From Mycolicibacterium phlei (GTDB lineage Bacteria; Actinomycetota; Actinomycetes; Mycobacteriales; Mycobacteriaceae), in the NCBI RefSeq assembly GCF_001583415.1, contig NZ_CP014475.1, positions 1,426,001 to 1,490,000 of the forward strand: a stretch of DNA of 64,000 bases, in the 5' to 3' direction. Shown piece after piece: positions 36,390 through 45,560 of the stretch. Made by a program: the position numbers and the translations under genes. Each line of letters begins with the position of its first letter. Within the stretch, counting starts at the first letter, position 1. The notes below the pieces were generated by a model. That model did no database searches. It saw only the letters and a program-made list of their open reading frames with translations, and was not told the DNA's origin.

Positions 36390-37205
36390 ATGTCCACCTG
36401 GCTTGATGACGTATTCGGCGTGCGGAAGCCCGTGATCGCGATGCTGCACCTGCTTGCCCTGCCGGGCGACCCCGGCTTCGACACGGCCAGCGGCATCCGC
36501 GCCGTGGTCGACCGCGCCAAGGCCGAGCTGGCCGAACTGCAGGACGGCGGGGTGGACGGCGTGATGATCTCCAACGAGTTCAGCCTCCCCTACCTGACGA
36601 AGACGGAGCCGATCACCGCGATCACCATGGCGCGGGTGATCGGCGAGCTGCTGGGCGATCTTTCGGTGCCGTACGGCGTCAACGTGCTGTGGGACGGCCG
36701 CGCCTCGATTGACCTCGCGGTGGCCACCGGCGCGCAGTGGGTGCGGGAGATCTTCACCGGTGTGTACGCCAGCGACTTCGGGTTGTGGGACACCAACGTC
36801 GGCGAGGTCGCCCGGCACCGCCACCGCATCGGCGGCGCGAATGTGAAGCTGCTGTTCAACATCGTTCCGGAGTCGGCGACCTACCTGGCCGGGCGCGATC
36901 TGGGCTCGATCGCCAAGACGACCGTGTTCGCCACCAAACCCGACGCGCTGTGCGTGTCCGGGCTGACCGCCGGAGCGGCCACCGATGCGCAGGCGCTGCG
37001 GGTGGTCAAGGACAACGCCGGTGGGGTGCCGGTGTTCGTCAACACCGGGGTGCGCGCTGACAACGCGGCCGATCAACTCGCCATCGCCGACGGCGCGATC
37101 GTCGGCACGTACTTCAAGCAGGACGGCGTGTTCGAGAACCGCGCGGAGGCCGCGCGGGTGCGCGAGCTGATGGGCGCGGTCAAGGACTTTCGTGCCACCT
37201 TGTGA
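36390..37205 (+). CDS. BtpA/SgcQ-family protein
   Basis: A 271-aa predicted TIM-barrel protein of the BtpA family. Typical segments are KPVIAMLHLLALPGDPGF, the DGGVDGVMISNEFSLPY strand, PYGVNVLWD, and VFVNTGVRADNAADQLAIADGAIVGTYFKQDG, which resembles the phosphate-binding end of a barrel. The family is named after a cyanobacterial photosystem I biogenesis factor, and SgcQ occurs in an enterobacterial sugar operon; its chemistry is unknown to me. The presence with a kinase, dehydrogenase and phosphatase suggests it acts on a phosphorylated sugar as an aldolase, epimerase or isomerase. CGAAAGG precedes the ATG at 36390. Confidence 0.9.
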   Translation: MSTWLDDVFGVRKPVIAMLHLLALPGDPGFDTASGIRAVVDRAKAELAELQDGGVDGVMISNEFSLPYLTKTEPITAITMARVIGELLGDLSVPYGVNVLWDGRASIDLAVATGAQWVREIFTGVYASDFGLWDTNVGEVARHRHRIGGANVKLLFNIVPESATYLAGRDLGSIAKTTVFATKPDALCVSGLTAGAATDAQALRVVKDNAGGVPVFVNTGVRADNAADQLAIADGAIVGTYFKQDGVFENRAEAARVRELMGAVKDFRATL

Positions 37206-37214
37206 ACGCACGCT

Positions 37215-37946
37215 GTGAACGCCGAATTGCTGGAGCTGACCGTCACGGCCGCGCGCGCTGGCGCGGCGTGCTGCCTCGACGGTCTCGACGGTGGGCTGCA
37301 GGTGCAGACGAAGGGTGCGGCCGGTGACCTGGTGACCCAGGTCGACCGCGCCGCGGAAACCGTGGTACGGCAGGTGATCTCGCAGGCCCGGCCGCACGAC
37401 GCGATCCTCGGTGAGGAGTTGGCGTCGCGGCCGGGCAGCTCCGGGTTGCAGTGGGTGATCGATCCGCTGGACGGCACCACGAACTTCACCAGGCGGCTGC
37501 CGTTCTTCGCTACGTCGGTTGCGGTGCGCGGGGCGCAAGGGGAGTGGCTGGCCGGCGCGGTGAGCGCCCCGCTGCTCGGGAGCACCTGGTGTGCCGCGCG
37601 CGGCGGGGGCGCCCACCTTGAGACCGCGACGGGGCGACGCCCGTTGCCGCTGGCGCTGCCCGGCACGACCGCCCGATTGCTGGGCACCGGCTTGTCCTAC
37701 GACCTGGATCGGCGGCGCGGGCAGATCGGGCGGCTGCCAACGCTGCTCGACGGCTACACCGACATGCGCCGGTTCGGCGCGGCTGCCATCGACCTGTGCC
37801 TGGTCGCCCAGGGCAGCCTGGACGCCTTCGTCGAGGACGACCTGGCGATCCACGACTGGGCCGCGGGTGCACTGATCGCCGAGGAGTCCGGGGCACGGGT
37901 GCACCGGCCCACCGCCGAGGATCCAACGGTGTCAGCCGTCCGCTAA
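37215..37946 (+). CDS. Inositol-monophosphatase-family phosphatase
   Basis: A Mg-dependent sugar phosphatase of 243 aa. The family metal sites are visible: GEE (ILGEELAS), DPLDGTTNF, and the C-terminal WAAGALIAEESGA with the preceding IHDW Asp. Substrates of relatives include inositol phosphates, histidinol phosphate and fructose-1,6-bisphosphate. The GTG at 37215 is 9 nt after the BtpA stop, so the two form an operon. Within the polyol cluster it may dephosphorylate a pathway intermediate; this is inference. The C-terminus lies in a 24-nt tandem duplication (37928-37969). Confidence 0.9.
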   Translation: MNAELLELTVTAARAGAACCLDGLDGGLQVQTKGAAGDLVTQVDRAAETVVRQVISQARPHDAILGEELASRPGSSGLQWVIDPLDGTTNFTRRLPFFATSVAVRGAQGEWLAGAVSAPLLGSTWCAARGGGAHLETATGRRPLPLALPGTTARLLGTGLSYDLDRRRGQIGRLPTLLDGYTDMRRFGAAAIDLCLVAQGSLDAFVEDDLAIHDWAAGALIAEESGARVHRPTAEDPTVSAVR

Positions 37947-37969
37947 CCGCGGGTGTCAGCCGTCCGCTA
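37928..37969. repeat. 24-nt-period direct duplication at the phosphatase/DeoR gene junction
   Basis: The 18-mer GGTGTCAGCCGTCCGCTA occurs at 37928-37945 and again at 37952-37969. The first copy supplies the end of the phosphatase frame, the second reaches the stop codon of the DeoR gene on the other strand. It looks like a recent slippage duplication. Confidence 0.75.
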
Positions 37970-38752
37970 GCGGCGCGCGTCGACGCAGCGCACGTCCACC
38001 CCGGCCTCCCGCAACTCGACCACCGTCGGGTGGTCGGGCGCGCCATCGGTCACCAGCACCGAGATCGCCGACACCGGAGCGACATTGATCAACTGCACGC
38101 GGCCCAGCTTGGACGCGTCGGCGGCGACGATCACCCGATCGGCCGAGCGCATCGCCGCCTGCTTCACGTTGCCCTCCTCGCGGTGGTACTCCGATGCGCC
38201 GCGGCGGCCGTGCACGCCGGCGATCCCCATCACGTAGGTGTCGGCGTTGTAGCGCAGGTAGAAGTCCTCGGCCTCCGCGCCGATAAGGCTCAGCTCACCG
38301 GGCCGCACCTTGCCGCCGGTCAGCAGGATCGTGGTGTCGGGCTCGTCGGCCAGCTCCACCGCCACCAGCAGGCTCGGGGTGATCACCGTCAATCCCAGGT
38401 TGCGGCCCTTGATCGCGCGGGCGACTGCCAGCACCGTGCTGCCGCTGTCGAGGACGACCGTCTCACGGGGGACGAGCAGATCGGCCACCGCGCTGGCTAT
38501 GTGCACCTTCTCGCCGGCCGCCACCGCCGCGCGGGCGTCGAACGACGGTTCGGTCGACTTGCCGCCGTAGGCGATCGCGCCACCGAGAACCCGGCGCGCG
38601 ATGCCCTGTTCCTCCAGCCGTTCGATGTCGCGGCGGATGGTCATCTCCGATACGCGGAACTCCTCGGCCAGAGAGCCGAAATCAACCTCGCGCTCGGCCT
38701 GGATGCGCGCGGCGATCGCGGCGCGCCGGGCGTGGACGTTCAACGAGGGCAC
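37967..38752 (-). CDS. DeoR/GlpR-family transcriptional regulator
   Basis: A 261-aa sugar-responsive regulator. The N-terminal helix-turn-helix reads VDFGSLAEEFRVSEMTIRRDIERLEEQGIARRVLGGAI, the DeoR signature. The C-terminal DeoRC sensor domain has VLDSGSTVLAVARAI, LLTGGKVRPGELSLIGAEAE and VIVAADASKLG, residues that bind phosphorylated sugars. The GTG at 38752 is followed upstream by TGTGATC palindromes that are probable autoregulatory operators, with the same half-site in the divergent catabolic promoter at 36284. It is thus the likely repressor of the polyol cluster, induced by a phosphorylated intermediate. Confidence 0.93.
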   Translation of the reverse strand: MPSLNVHARRAAIAARIQAEREVDFGSLAEEFRVSEMTIRRDIERLEEQGIARRVLGGAIAYGGKSTEPSFDARAAVAAGEKVHIASAVADLLVPRETVVLDSGSTVLAVARAIKGRNLGLTVITPSLLVAVELADEPDTTILLTGGKVRPGELSLIGAEAEDFYLRYNADTYVMGIAGVHGRRGASEYHREEGNVKQAAMRSADRVIVAADASKLGRVQLINVAPVSAISVLVTDGAPDHPTVVELREAGVDVRCVDARR

Positions 38753-38766
38753 GCCCGCAGCCTACC

Positions 38767-38790
38767 TGTGATCTGATCACACCGATCACA
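38767..38790. promoter_or_regulatory. Operator cluster upstream of the DeoR gene
   Basis: TGTGATCTGATCACA (38767-38781) is a perfect palindrome around a central T, followed by a third half-site GATCACA (38784-38790). It is 14 nt upstream of the GTG start, fitting autoregulation. Confidence 0.6.
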
Positions 38791-38800
38791 GATATCCGCA

Positions 38801-38812
38801 TGACATATGTCA
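38801..38812. promoter_or_regulatory. Second palindrome in the DeoR/nnr intergenic region
   Basis: TGACATATGTCA is a perfect 12-bp palindrome, followed by the overlapping 8-bp CAACGTTG (38811-38818). Position between the two divergent genes suggests regulatory use. The binding protein is unknown. Confidence 0.4.
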
Positions 38813-38881
38813 ACGTTGTGAGTTGGCGACAGTGTCGTGTCGGCGCACCGAAGCCGCCGGGGTCATGTCATCCTGACCGTG

Positions 38882-40303
38882 ATGCGCTCCTACTACACCG
38901 CAGAGCAGATCAGGCAGGCCGAGGCACCGTTGCTGGCCGCCCTGCCCGACGGTGCGCTGATGCGCCGCGCCGCCACCGGGCTGGCGACCGCGGTGGCGCG
39001 GGAGCTGCGGCTGCGCACCGGTGGGGTGTCCGGACGACGGGTGTGCGCGGTGGTCGGCTCCGGCGACAACGGTGGCGACGCGCTGTGGGCCGCGACGTTC
39101 CTGCGCCGCCGCGGCGCCGGTGCGGCCGCGGTGCTGCTCAACCCGGACAAGGCGCACAAGAAGGGCCTGGCGGCGTTCACCGCGGCTGGCGGGCGCATCG
39201 TCGAAAGCGTGCCCGCCGGAACCGATCTGGTCATCGACGGGGTGGCCGGCATCTCCGGGCAGGGGCCGCTGCGGCCCGGCGCCGCCGAGGTCTTCGCCGC
39301 CGTCGACGCGGCGGGCATCCCGGTCGTCGCCGTCGACATCCCCAGCGGGGTGGACGTGCACACCGGCGCCGTCACCGGCCCTCACGTCAACGCCGCGCTG
39401 ACCGTCACCTTCGGTGGCCTCAAACCCGTGCACGCGCTGGGCGACTGCGGCCGCGTCGAACTCGTCGACATCGGCCTGGACCTGCCCGAACCCGCGATGC
39501 TGGGCTTCGAGGCCGGCGACGTCGCCGCGCGCTGGCCGGTCCCCGGACCCCGCGACGACAAGTACACCCAGGGCGTCACCGGTGTGCTCGCCGGCTCGGC
39601 CACCTATCCCGGTGCCGCCGTGCTGTGCACCGGCGCCGCCGTCGCCGCCACCTCCGGCATGGTGCGCTACGCTGGCACCGCCGCCCAGCAGGTGCTCACG
39701 CACTGGCCCGAGGTGATCGCCACCACCAGTCCGGCCGCCGCAGGCCGGGTGCAGGCCTGGGTCGTCGGCCCCGGTCTGGGCACCGACGAAACCGGTGCCG
39801 CCGCACTGTGGTTCGCGCTCGACACCGATCTGCCGGTGATCGTCGACGCCGACGCGCTGACCATCCTGGCCGCCCACCCCGACCTGCTCGCCAACCGGTC
39901 GGCGCCCACCGTGCTCACCCCGCACGCCGGGGAGTTCGCCCGGCTCGCCGGCGCGCCCCCGGGCGAGGACCGCGTCGCGGCCACCCGGGCGCTGGCCGAC
40001 CGGTTCGGCGCCACCGTGCTGCTCAAGGGCAACGTCACCGTCATCGCCGAACCCGGCGGCACGGTCTACCTCAACCCCGCCGGCCAATCCTGGGCCGCCA
40101 CAGCGGGTTCCGGTGACGTACTGTCCGGCATCATCGGTGCGCTGCTGGCCGCCGGCCTGCCGCCCGGTGAGGCGGCCGCCGCCGCGGCGTTCGTACACGC
40201 CCGCGCCGCGAACCTGTCCGCGGCCGACCCCGGACCGAGCCCGGCACCGACGTCGGCGTCACGCATCCTCGCGCATGTGCGCACGGCCATCGCGAGTCTG
40301 TAA
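38882..40303 (+). CDS. nnr: Bifunctional NAD(P)HX epimerase/dehydratase
   Basis: Repairs hydrated NADH and NADPH. The 473-aa protein fuses an N-terminal YjeF_N epimerase domain (residues 1-215, with VVGSGDNGGDALWAATFLRRRG and VDIPSGVDVHTG) to a C-terminal ribokinase-like ADP-dependent dehydratase (residues 230-470, with VGPGLGTDETG, VIVDADALTIL, LTPHAGEFARLAG and the nucleotide loop WAATAGSGDVLSGIIGALLAAG). ATG 38882 gives the same length as Rv3433c (473 aa); the adjacent GTG 38879 would add one residue. It is the first backbone gene after the accessory block. Confidence 0.95.
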   Translation: MRSYYTAEQIRQAEAPLLAALPDGALMRRAATGLATAVARELRLRTGGVSGRRVCAVVGSGDNGGDALWAATFLRRRGAGAAAVLLNPDKAHKKGLAAFTAAGGRIVESVPAGTDLVIDGVAGISGQGPLRPGAAEVFAAVDAAGIPVVAVDIPSGVDVHTGAVTGPHVNAALTVTFGGLKPVHALGDCGRVELVDIGLDLPEPAMLGFEAGDVAARWPVPGPRDDKYTQGVTGVLAGSATYPGAAVLCTGAAVAATSGMVRYAGTAAQQVLTHWPEVIATTSPAAAGRVQAWVVGPGLGTDETGAAALWFALDTDLPVIVDADALTILAAHPDLLANRSAPTVLTPHAGEFARLAGAPPGEDRVAATRALADRFGATVLLKGNVTVIAEPGGTVYLNPAGQSWAATAGSGDVLSGIIGALLAAGLPPGEAAAAAAFVHARAANLSAADPGPSPAPTSASRILAHVRTAIASL

Positions 40304-40343
40304 CACCCGGTATCTCTCCCGAACACGATTGAAAGGAAACCCC

Positions 40344-41726
40344 ATGCCCCGCAAGCGCAGTCACGCGCCCCAGGTCGCGCCCGCCTACACCGGACGGTTG
40401 GCGATGGCGCCCGTGCCGTCGCTGCGCCTGCCCGACGACGCGATGGACCCCGACGCCGCCTACCGCTTCATCCACGACGAGCTGATGCTCGACGGCAGCA
40501 GCCGGCTCAACCTCGCGACGTTCGTCACCACCTGGATGGACCCGCAGGCCGAACGTCTGATGGCAGAGACGTTCGACAAGAACATGATCGACAAGGACGA
40601 GTACCCGGCCACCGCGGCGATCGAGCAGCGTTGCGTGTGCATGGTCGCCGATCTTTTCCACGCCGAGGACCTGCGCGACGACGACCCGTCCAGCGCCATC
40701 GGGGTGTCCACCATCGGCTCCAGTGAGGCCGTCATGCTGGCCGGGCTGGCGATGAAGTGGCGGTGGCGCGACCGCGTCGGCGACGGTTGGAAGGGCCGCA
40801 CCCCCAACCTGGTGCTGGGCGCCAACGTGCAGGTGGTGTGGGAGAAGTTCTGCCGCTACTTCGACGTCGAGCCGCGCTACCTGCCGATGGCCGAGGACCG
40901 CTTCGTCATCACCCCCGAGCAGGTGGTCGAGGCCGTCGACGAGGACACCATCGGCGTGGTCGGCATCCTCGGCACCACCTACACCGGCGAGCTCGAGCCG
41001 ATCGCCGAGATCTGCGCGGCGCTGGACAAACTCGCCGCCGACGGCGGCCCGGACGTCCCGGTGCACGTCGACGCGGCCAGCGGCGGCTTCGTGGTGCCGT
41101 TCCTGCACCCGGACCTGGAGTGGGACTTCCGGCTGCCCCGGGTGGTGTCGATCAACGTCTCCGGCCACAAGTACGGCCTGACCTACCCGGGCATCGGGTT
41201 CGTGGTGTGGCGCAGCAAGGAGTACCTGCCCGAGGGGTTGGTCTTCCACGTCAACTACCTCGGCGGCGACATGCCGACGTTCACACTGAACTTCTCCCGC
41301 CCGGGCAACCAGGTCGTCGGCCAGTACTACAACTTCCTGCGCCTCGGCCGCGCCGGCTACTCGCAGGTGATGCACAGCCTGTCGCAGACCGCGCGCTGGC
41401 TCGGCGACCAGCTCGAGGCCAGCGAACACTTCGACGTCGTCTCCGACGGGTCGGCGATCCCGGTGGTGGCGTTCAAGCTCAAGCGTGATTTCGGCTACAC
41501 CGAGTTCGACGTGTCGCAGGCGCTGCGGTCGTTCGGCTGGCAGGTGCCCGCCTACACGATGCCCGAGGGCGCCGAGGACGTCCGGATGCTGCGCATCGTG
41601 GTCCGCGAGGGTTTCTCCGCCGACCTGGCCCGTGCGCTCTACGAGGATCTGGCCAAGGTGATCAGCCACCTCGACGCGCTGCAGCCGAAGGGTCTGTTCA
41701 ACACCGAGCAGCCGTTCGCCCATTAG
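40344..41726 (+). CDS. gadB: Glutamate decarboxylase
   Basis: PLP enzyme of 460 aa that converts glutamate to GABA and consumes a proton. Group II decarboxylase motifs are present: [15 protein letters not shown] near residue 55, [34 protein letters not shown], and the PLP lysine Lys276 in SGHKYG. The C-terminal HxEQPFAH-like end resembles the pH-sensing tail of other GAD proteins. ATG 40344 has GAAAGGA upstream. It corresponds to Rv3432c and could serve acid tolerance or the GABA shunt. Confidence 0.96.
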   Translation: MPRKRSHAPQVAPAYTGRLAMAPVPSLRLPDDAMDPDAAYRFIHDELMLDGSSRLNLATFVTTWMDPQAERLMAETFDKNMIDKDEYPATAAIEQRCVCMVADLFHAEDLRDDDPSSAIGVSTIGSSEAVMLAGLAMKWRWRDRVGDGWKGRTPNLVLGANVQVVWEKFCRYFDVEPRYLPMAEDRFVITPEQVVEAVDEDTIGVVGILGTTYTGELEPIAEICAALDKLAADGGPDVPVHVDAASGGFVVPFLHPDLEWDFRLPRVVSINVSGHKYGLTYPGIGFVVWRSKEYLPEGLVFHVNYLGGDMPTFTLNFSRPGNQVVGQYYNFLRLGRAGYSQVMHSLSQTARWLGDQLEASEHFDVVSDGSAIPVVAFKLKRDFGYTEFDVSQALRSFGWQVPAYTMPEGAEDVRMLRIVVREGFSADLARALYEDLAKVISHLDALQPKGLFNTEQPFAH

Positions 41727-41758
41727 CCGTCCGGGCCGGTCTGGGACAATCGGCCGTA

Positions 41759-42928
41759 GTGAACACCACCGAAACCACCACCCCGGCGGCGATCGCGGCC
41801 CCGCAGGCGGTCATCGACCTCGACGCGGTCGCCCATAACGTGCGCCTGCTGCGCGAGGCCGCGGGCGGTGGCGCCCGGGTGATGGCGGTGGTCAAGGCCG
41901 ACGCCTACGGGCACGGTGCCGTCCAGGTGGGCCGGACCGCGCTGGCCGCGGGCGCCGCCGAGCTGGGCGTGGCGACCGTCACCGAGGCGCTGGCGCTGCG
42001 GGCCGGGGGCATCACCGCGCCGATCCTGGCGTGGCTGCACTCGCCGGGCACCGACTTCGCCCCCGCGGTCAGCGCCGACGTGCAGCTCGCGGTGTCCTCG
42101 CAGCGTGAACTCGACGCCGTGCTCGACGCCGTCGGGCGCACCGGGCGCCCCGCCACGGTCACCGCCAAGGTCGACACCGGGCTCAGCCGCAACGGCGTCG
42201 GCGCCGACGACTACCCGGCGGTCGTCGACGCGCTGCGCCGCGCCCAGTCCGACGGTGCGATCCGGGTCCGCGGCCTGATGTCGCACCTGGTGCACGGCGA
42301 CGACCCGGAGCACCCCTTCAACGACGTGCAGGGCAGGCGGCTCACCGAGATGCGGGCCTACGCCGCCGAGCACGGCGTGCACTACGAGGTGGCGCACCTG
42401 GCCAACTCGCCGGCCACGCTGACCCGCCCGGACCTCGCGTTCGACATGGTGCGCCCGGGCATCGCGATCTACGGGCAGACCCCGATCCCGGAGCGCGGCG
42501 ACATGGGCCTGCGTCCGGCGATGACGCTGAAATGCCCGGTGGCGATGGTGCGTTCGCTGCGCGCCGGCCAGGGTGTCTCCTACGGGCACACGTGGGTCGC
42601 CGACCGCGACACCAAGGTGGCGCTGCTGCCGGTCGGATACGCCGACGGCATCTACCGCGCCCTGAGCAACCGCATCGAGGTGCTCATCAACGGCAGGCGC
42701 TACCGCAACGTCGGGCGGATCTGCATGGACCAGTTCGTCGTCGACCTCGGCCCCGACGGTCAGGCCGCCGTCGGCGACGACGCGATCCTGTTCGGCCCCG
42801 GCACCCAGGGCGAGCCGACCGCACAGGACTGGGCCGACCTACTGGGCACCATCAACTACGAGGTGGTGACCAGCCCGCGTAACCGCATCGTGCGCACCTA
42901 CATCCGAGCAGCAGGCGAAACACGGTGA
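41759..42928 (+). CDS. alr: Alanine racemase
   Basis: PLP-dependent racemase of 389 aa making D-alanine for peptidoglycan; the target of D-cycloserine. The PLP lysine is Lys46 in VKADAYGHG; other motifs are [23 protein letters not shown], the catalytic Tyr region SYGHTWVA, and [13 protein letters not shown]. The GTG start at 41759 gives a protein slightly shorter than Rv3423c. Its stop overlaps the GTG of the next gene, an alpha/beta hydrolase, by 4 nt, starting a chain of overlaps that runs through tsaD. Confidence 0.97.
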   Translation: MNTTETTTPAAIAAPQAVIDLDAVAHNVRLLREAAGGGARVMAVVKADAYGHGAVQVGRTALAAGAAELGVATVTEALALRAGGITAPILAWLHSPGTDFAPAVSADVQLAVSSQRELDAVLDAVGRTGRPATVTAKVDTGLSRNGVGADDYPAVVDALRRAQSDGAIRVRGLMSHLVHGDDPEHPFNDVQGRRLTEMRAYAAEHGVHYEVAHLANSPATLTRPDLAFDMVRPGIAIYGQTPIPERGDMGLRPAMTLKCPVAMVRSLRAGQGVSYGHTWVADRDTKVALLPVGYADGIYRALSNRIEVLINGRRYRNVGRICMDQFVVDLGPDGQAAVGDDAILFGPGTQGEPTAQDWADLLGTINYEVVTSPRNRIVRTYIRAAGETR

Positions 42929-44031
42929 GCGAACCGCAGACTCGCGACTCCACCGCGCGCTGGCTGGCGGGCGCGGCGGGGCTGGCCGCGGTGGGCGCGG
43001 CCGCCGGGGTGTCGGTGGCCCGCACGCTGCGCCGCCGGCTCGCCCCCGTGGACCACTACGCCGGCGAGGACTTCGAACGTCTCGACGCCGACCGCAGCTC
43101 GGTGGTCACCACCCCCGACGGCGTCGCACTGGCGGTGCGTGAGGTCGGGCCGCGGAACGCACCGCTGACCGTGGTGTTCTGCCACGGGTTCAGCCTGCGC
43201 ATGGCGTCCTTCCACTTCCAGCGGGTCCGGCTCGCCGAGCAGTGGGGCGACCAGGTCCGGATGGTGTTCTACGACCAGCGCGGCCACGGCCGGTCCGACG
43301 AGGCGCCGCCGCAGACCTACACCGTCCCCCAGCTGGGACAGGACCTGGAGACCGTGCTGTCGGTGGTGGCACCGAAGGGCCCGGTGGTGCTCGTCGGTCA
43401 CTCGATGGGCGGGATGACCGTGCTGTCGCACGCCCGCCAGTTCCCGCAGCGCTATCCCACCCGCGTCGTCGGTGCGGCGATCATCTCCTCGGCGGCCGAA
43501 GGGGTTTCACGTTCACCGCTGGGCGAGATCCTGCGCAACCCGGCGCTGGAGGTGGTCAAGTTCAGCGCCCGCTACGCGCCGAAGGCGGTGCACCGCACCC
43601 GCCGCGCCGCCAAGGCGATCATCGCCCCGATCCTGCGGGCCGCGTCCTACGGCGACGAGAAGATCAGCCCCAGCGTGGTGGCGTTCTCGGAGAAGATGAT
43701 GCACGGCACGCCGATCCCGACGCTGGTCGAGTTCCTGCACGCGCTCGAGGTGCACGACGAGACCGAGGGCCTGACGACGCTGGCCAAGATCCCGACGCTG
43801 ATCGCGTGCGGTGACCGGGACCTGCTGACCCCCAAGGAGTACTCCGAGGAGATGGCCGCGGTGCTGCCGAAGGCCGAGCTGCTGATCGTCGGCGGCGCAG
43901 GGCATCTCGTTCAGCTTGAACAACCCGAGGCGATCAACGACGCGCTGGTGCGCCTCGTCGAGCGGGCCACTCCGAACAAACTTGTCGCCCTGACCCGGCG
44001 TCTGCGAGAAAGGGTGCGCAATCATGGCTGA
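42925..44031 (+). CDS. Membrane-anchored alpha/beta hydrolase
   Basis: A 368-aa hydrolase. An N-terminal hydrophobic segment (about 11-33, [19 protein letters not shown]) may act as a membrane anchor or uncleaved signal. The alpha/beta fold follows: oxyanion [19 protein letters not shown], the nucleophile elbow VGHSMGG, acid region [15 protein letters not shown], and catalytic His in [12 protein letters not shown]. It is inserted between alr and tsaE, where M. tuberculosis has no gene, and it overlaps both (4 nt and 8 nt), so it is integrated into the operon. The substrate is unknown. Confidence 0.9.
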   Translation: MSEPQTRDSTARWLAGAAGLAAVGAAAGVSVARTLRRRLAPVDHYAGEDFERLDADRSSVVTTPDGVALAVREVGPRNAPLTVVFCHGFSLRMASFHFQRVRLAEQWGDQVRMVFYDQRGHGRSDEAPPQTYTVPQLGQDLETVLSVVAPKGPVVLVGHSMGGMTVLSHARQFPQRYPTRVVGAAIISSAAEGVSRSPLGEILRNPALEVVKFSARYAPKAVHRTRRAAKAIIAPILRAASYGDEKISPSVVAFSEKMMHGTPIPTLVEFLHALEVHDETEGLTTLAKIPTLIACGDRDLLTPKEYSEEMAAVLPKAELLIVGGAGHLVQLEQPEAINDALVRLVERATPNKLVALTRRLRERVRNHG

Positions 44032-44491
44032 GCGCATCGGCGGCACCGCCGAACTGGCGACGGCCGAGGACACCATCGCGCTGGGTGTGCGGCTGGGCGC
44101 GCAGCTGCGCGCCGGTGACGTCGTCGTGCTGTCAGGACCGCTGGGTGCTGGAAAAACCGTGCTGGCCAAGGGGATCGCCCAGGCCCTGGACGTGGAGGGG
44201 CCGGTGATCTCGCCGACGTTCGTGCTGGCGCGGGTGCACCGCGCCCGCCGGCCCGGCGCCCCGGCGATGATCCACGTCGACCTGTACCGGCTGCTCGACG
44301 ACCCCGAGGTCGACCTGCTGGCCGAGCTGGACTCGCTGGACCTCGACACCGATCTCGAGGACGCGGTGGTGGTCGTCGAGTGGGGTGAGGGCCTGGCCGA
44401 ACGGCTCTCCGACAGCCATCTCGACGTGCGGTTGGAGCGCACCAACGACTCCGAGGTGCGCACGGCGGTGTGGGAATGGAGCAGGCCGTGA
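44024..44491 (+). CDS. tsaE: tRNA t6A biosynthesis ATPase TsaE
   Basis: The 155-aa P-loop ATPase of the t6A37 machinery. Walker A is GPLGAGKT, followed by the family pattern SPTFVLARVH and MIHVDLYRL, and the Trp motif VVVEWGEGLAERL. TsaE powers the TsaB-TsaD complex that adds threonylcarbamoyl to A37 of tRNAs reading ANN codons. It overlaps the upstream hydrolase by 8 nt and tsaB by 4 nt. Corresponds to Rv3422c. Confidence 0.97.
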   Translation: MAERIGGTAELATAEDTIALGVRLGAQLRAGDVVVLSGPLGAGKTVLAKGIAQALDVEGPVISPTFVLARVHRARRPGAPAMIHVDLYRLLDDPEVDLLAELDSLDLDTDLEDAVVVVEWGEGLAERLSDSHLDVRLERTNDSEVRTAVWEWSRP

Positions 44492-45108
44492 GCGTGGTAC
44501 TGGCGATCGACACGGCGACCCCCGCGGTCACCGCGGGCGTGGTGCGCCGCGACGGCTTCGAGGTGCTCGCCGAGCGGGTCACCGTCGACGCGCGGGCGCA
44601 CGCCGAACAGCTGACCCCCAACGTCGTCGGCGCGGTTTCCGATGCGGGACTGGACTTCTCGGAGCTGACCGCGGTCGTGGTCGGCTGCGGCCCCGGCCCG
44701 TTCACCGGCCTGCGGGTCGGCATGGCGTCGGCCGCCGCGTACGCGCACGCGCTCGGCGTGCCGGTCTACGGGGTGTGCAGCCTCGACGCCATCGGCATCG
44801 ACACCACCGGCGACGTGCTGGTGGTGACCGACGCCCGGCGCCGCGAGGTGTACTGGGCGCGCTACACCGACGGGCGCCGCACCGACGGGCCCGCGGTCTG
44901 CGCGCCCGCGGACGTGCCGCCGGGCGCCGCCGCGGTGGCCGGATCCCCGGACCACGTCGCGCTGTTCGACCTGCCGCGCCAGGCGCCGGTCTATCCGACC
45001 GCGTCCGGGCTGGTGCGCGCGGTGGCGGACTGGTCGGCCGAACCGGCGCCGCTGGTGCCGCTGTACCTGCGCCGCCCCGACGCCAAACCCCCGGCGGCGC
45101 GGCGATGA
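44488..45108 (+). CDS. tsaB: tRNA t6A biosynthesis protein TsaB
   Basis: A 206-aa ASKHA-fold protein that heterodimerises with TsaD. It opens with VLAIDTATPAVTAGVV, has the RAHAEQLTPNV metal-like site degenerate in TsaB, and GCGPGPFTGLRVGMASAAAYAHALG. GTG 44488 is chosen as start because it overlaps the tsaE stop (GTGA); an in-frame ATG at 44476 is an alternative adding four residues. It overlaps rimI by 4 nt. Confidence 0.95.
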   Translation: MSVVLAIDTATPAVTAGVVRRDGFEVLAERVTVDARAHAEQLTPNVVGAVSDAGLDFSELTAVVVGCGPGPFTGLRVGMASAAAYAHALGVPVYGVCSLDAIGIDTTGDVLVVTDARRREVYWARYTDGRRTDGPAVCAPADVPPGAAAVAGSPDHVALFDLPRQAPVYPTASGLVRAVADWSAEPAPLVPLYLRRPDAKPPAARR

Positions 45109-45560
45109 TCATCGAGTACGGCCCACTGCAGCGCGCCGACGCCGCGCGCTGCGCCGAACTGGAGAGCCAACTGTTCGCCGGCGACGACCCGTGGCCGGAG
45201 CGGGCGTTCTTGGCCGAACTGGCGTCCAAGCACAACCGCTACATCGCCGCCCGCCACGAGGGCAAGCTCGTCGGCTACGCCGGCATCGCGCGGCTGGGCC
45301 GAAAGAAGCCCTACGAGTACGAGATTCACACCATCGGCGTCGACCCCGCCTACCAGGGCCGGGGGATCGGCAGGCGGATGCTCGGTGACCTGCTGGCCGA
45401 CACAGGCGACGGTGTGGTCTTCCTGGAGGTCCGTACGGACAACGAACCGGCGATCAAGCTGTACGAGAGCTTCGGTTTCGTCAACGTCGGGCTGCGTAAG
45501 CGCTACTACCGGGCCAGTGGCGCCGACGCCTATACGATGAGGCGGGACCCCACATCATGA
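45105..45560 (+). CDS. rimI: Ribosomal protein S18-alanine N-acetyltransferase-like protein
   Basis: A GNAT acetyltransferase of 151 aa. The acetyl-CoA loop reads [10 protein letters not shown], preceded by [11 protein letters not shown]; the C-terminal [28 protein letters not shown] is characteristic of RimI. Besides S18, mycobacterial RimI can acetylate other N-termini. It is overlapped by tsaB and tsaD (ATGA on both sides), the usual tsaB-rimI-tsaD context in actinobacteria. Corresponds to Rv3420c. Confidence 0.96.
   Translation: MIIEYGPLQRADAARCAELESQLFAGDDPWPERAFLAELASKHNRYIAARHEGKLVGYAGIARLGRKKPYEYEIHTIGVDPAYQGRGIGRRMLGDLLADTGDGVVFLEVRTDNEPAIKLYESFGFVNVGLRKRYYRASGADAYTMRRDPTS

Noticed and set aside
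37928..37969. The 24-nt-period duplication as a regulatory repeat or att site
   Set aside because: It lies across two convergent stop codons and looks like replication slippage; no integrase or boundary is nearby.
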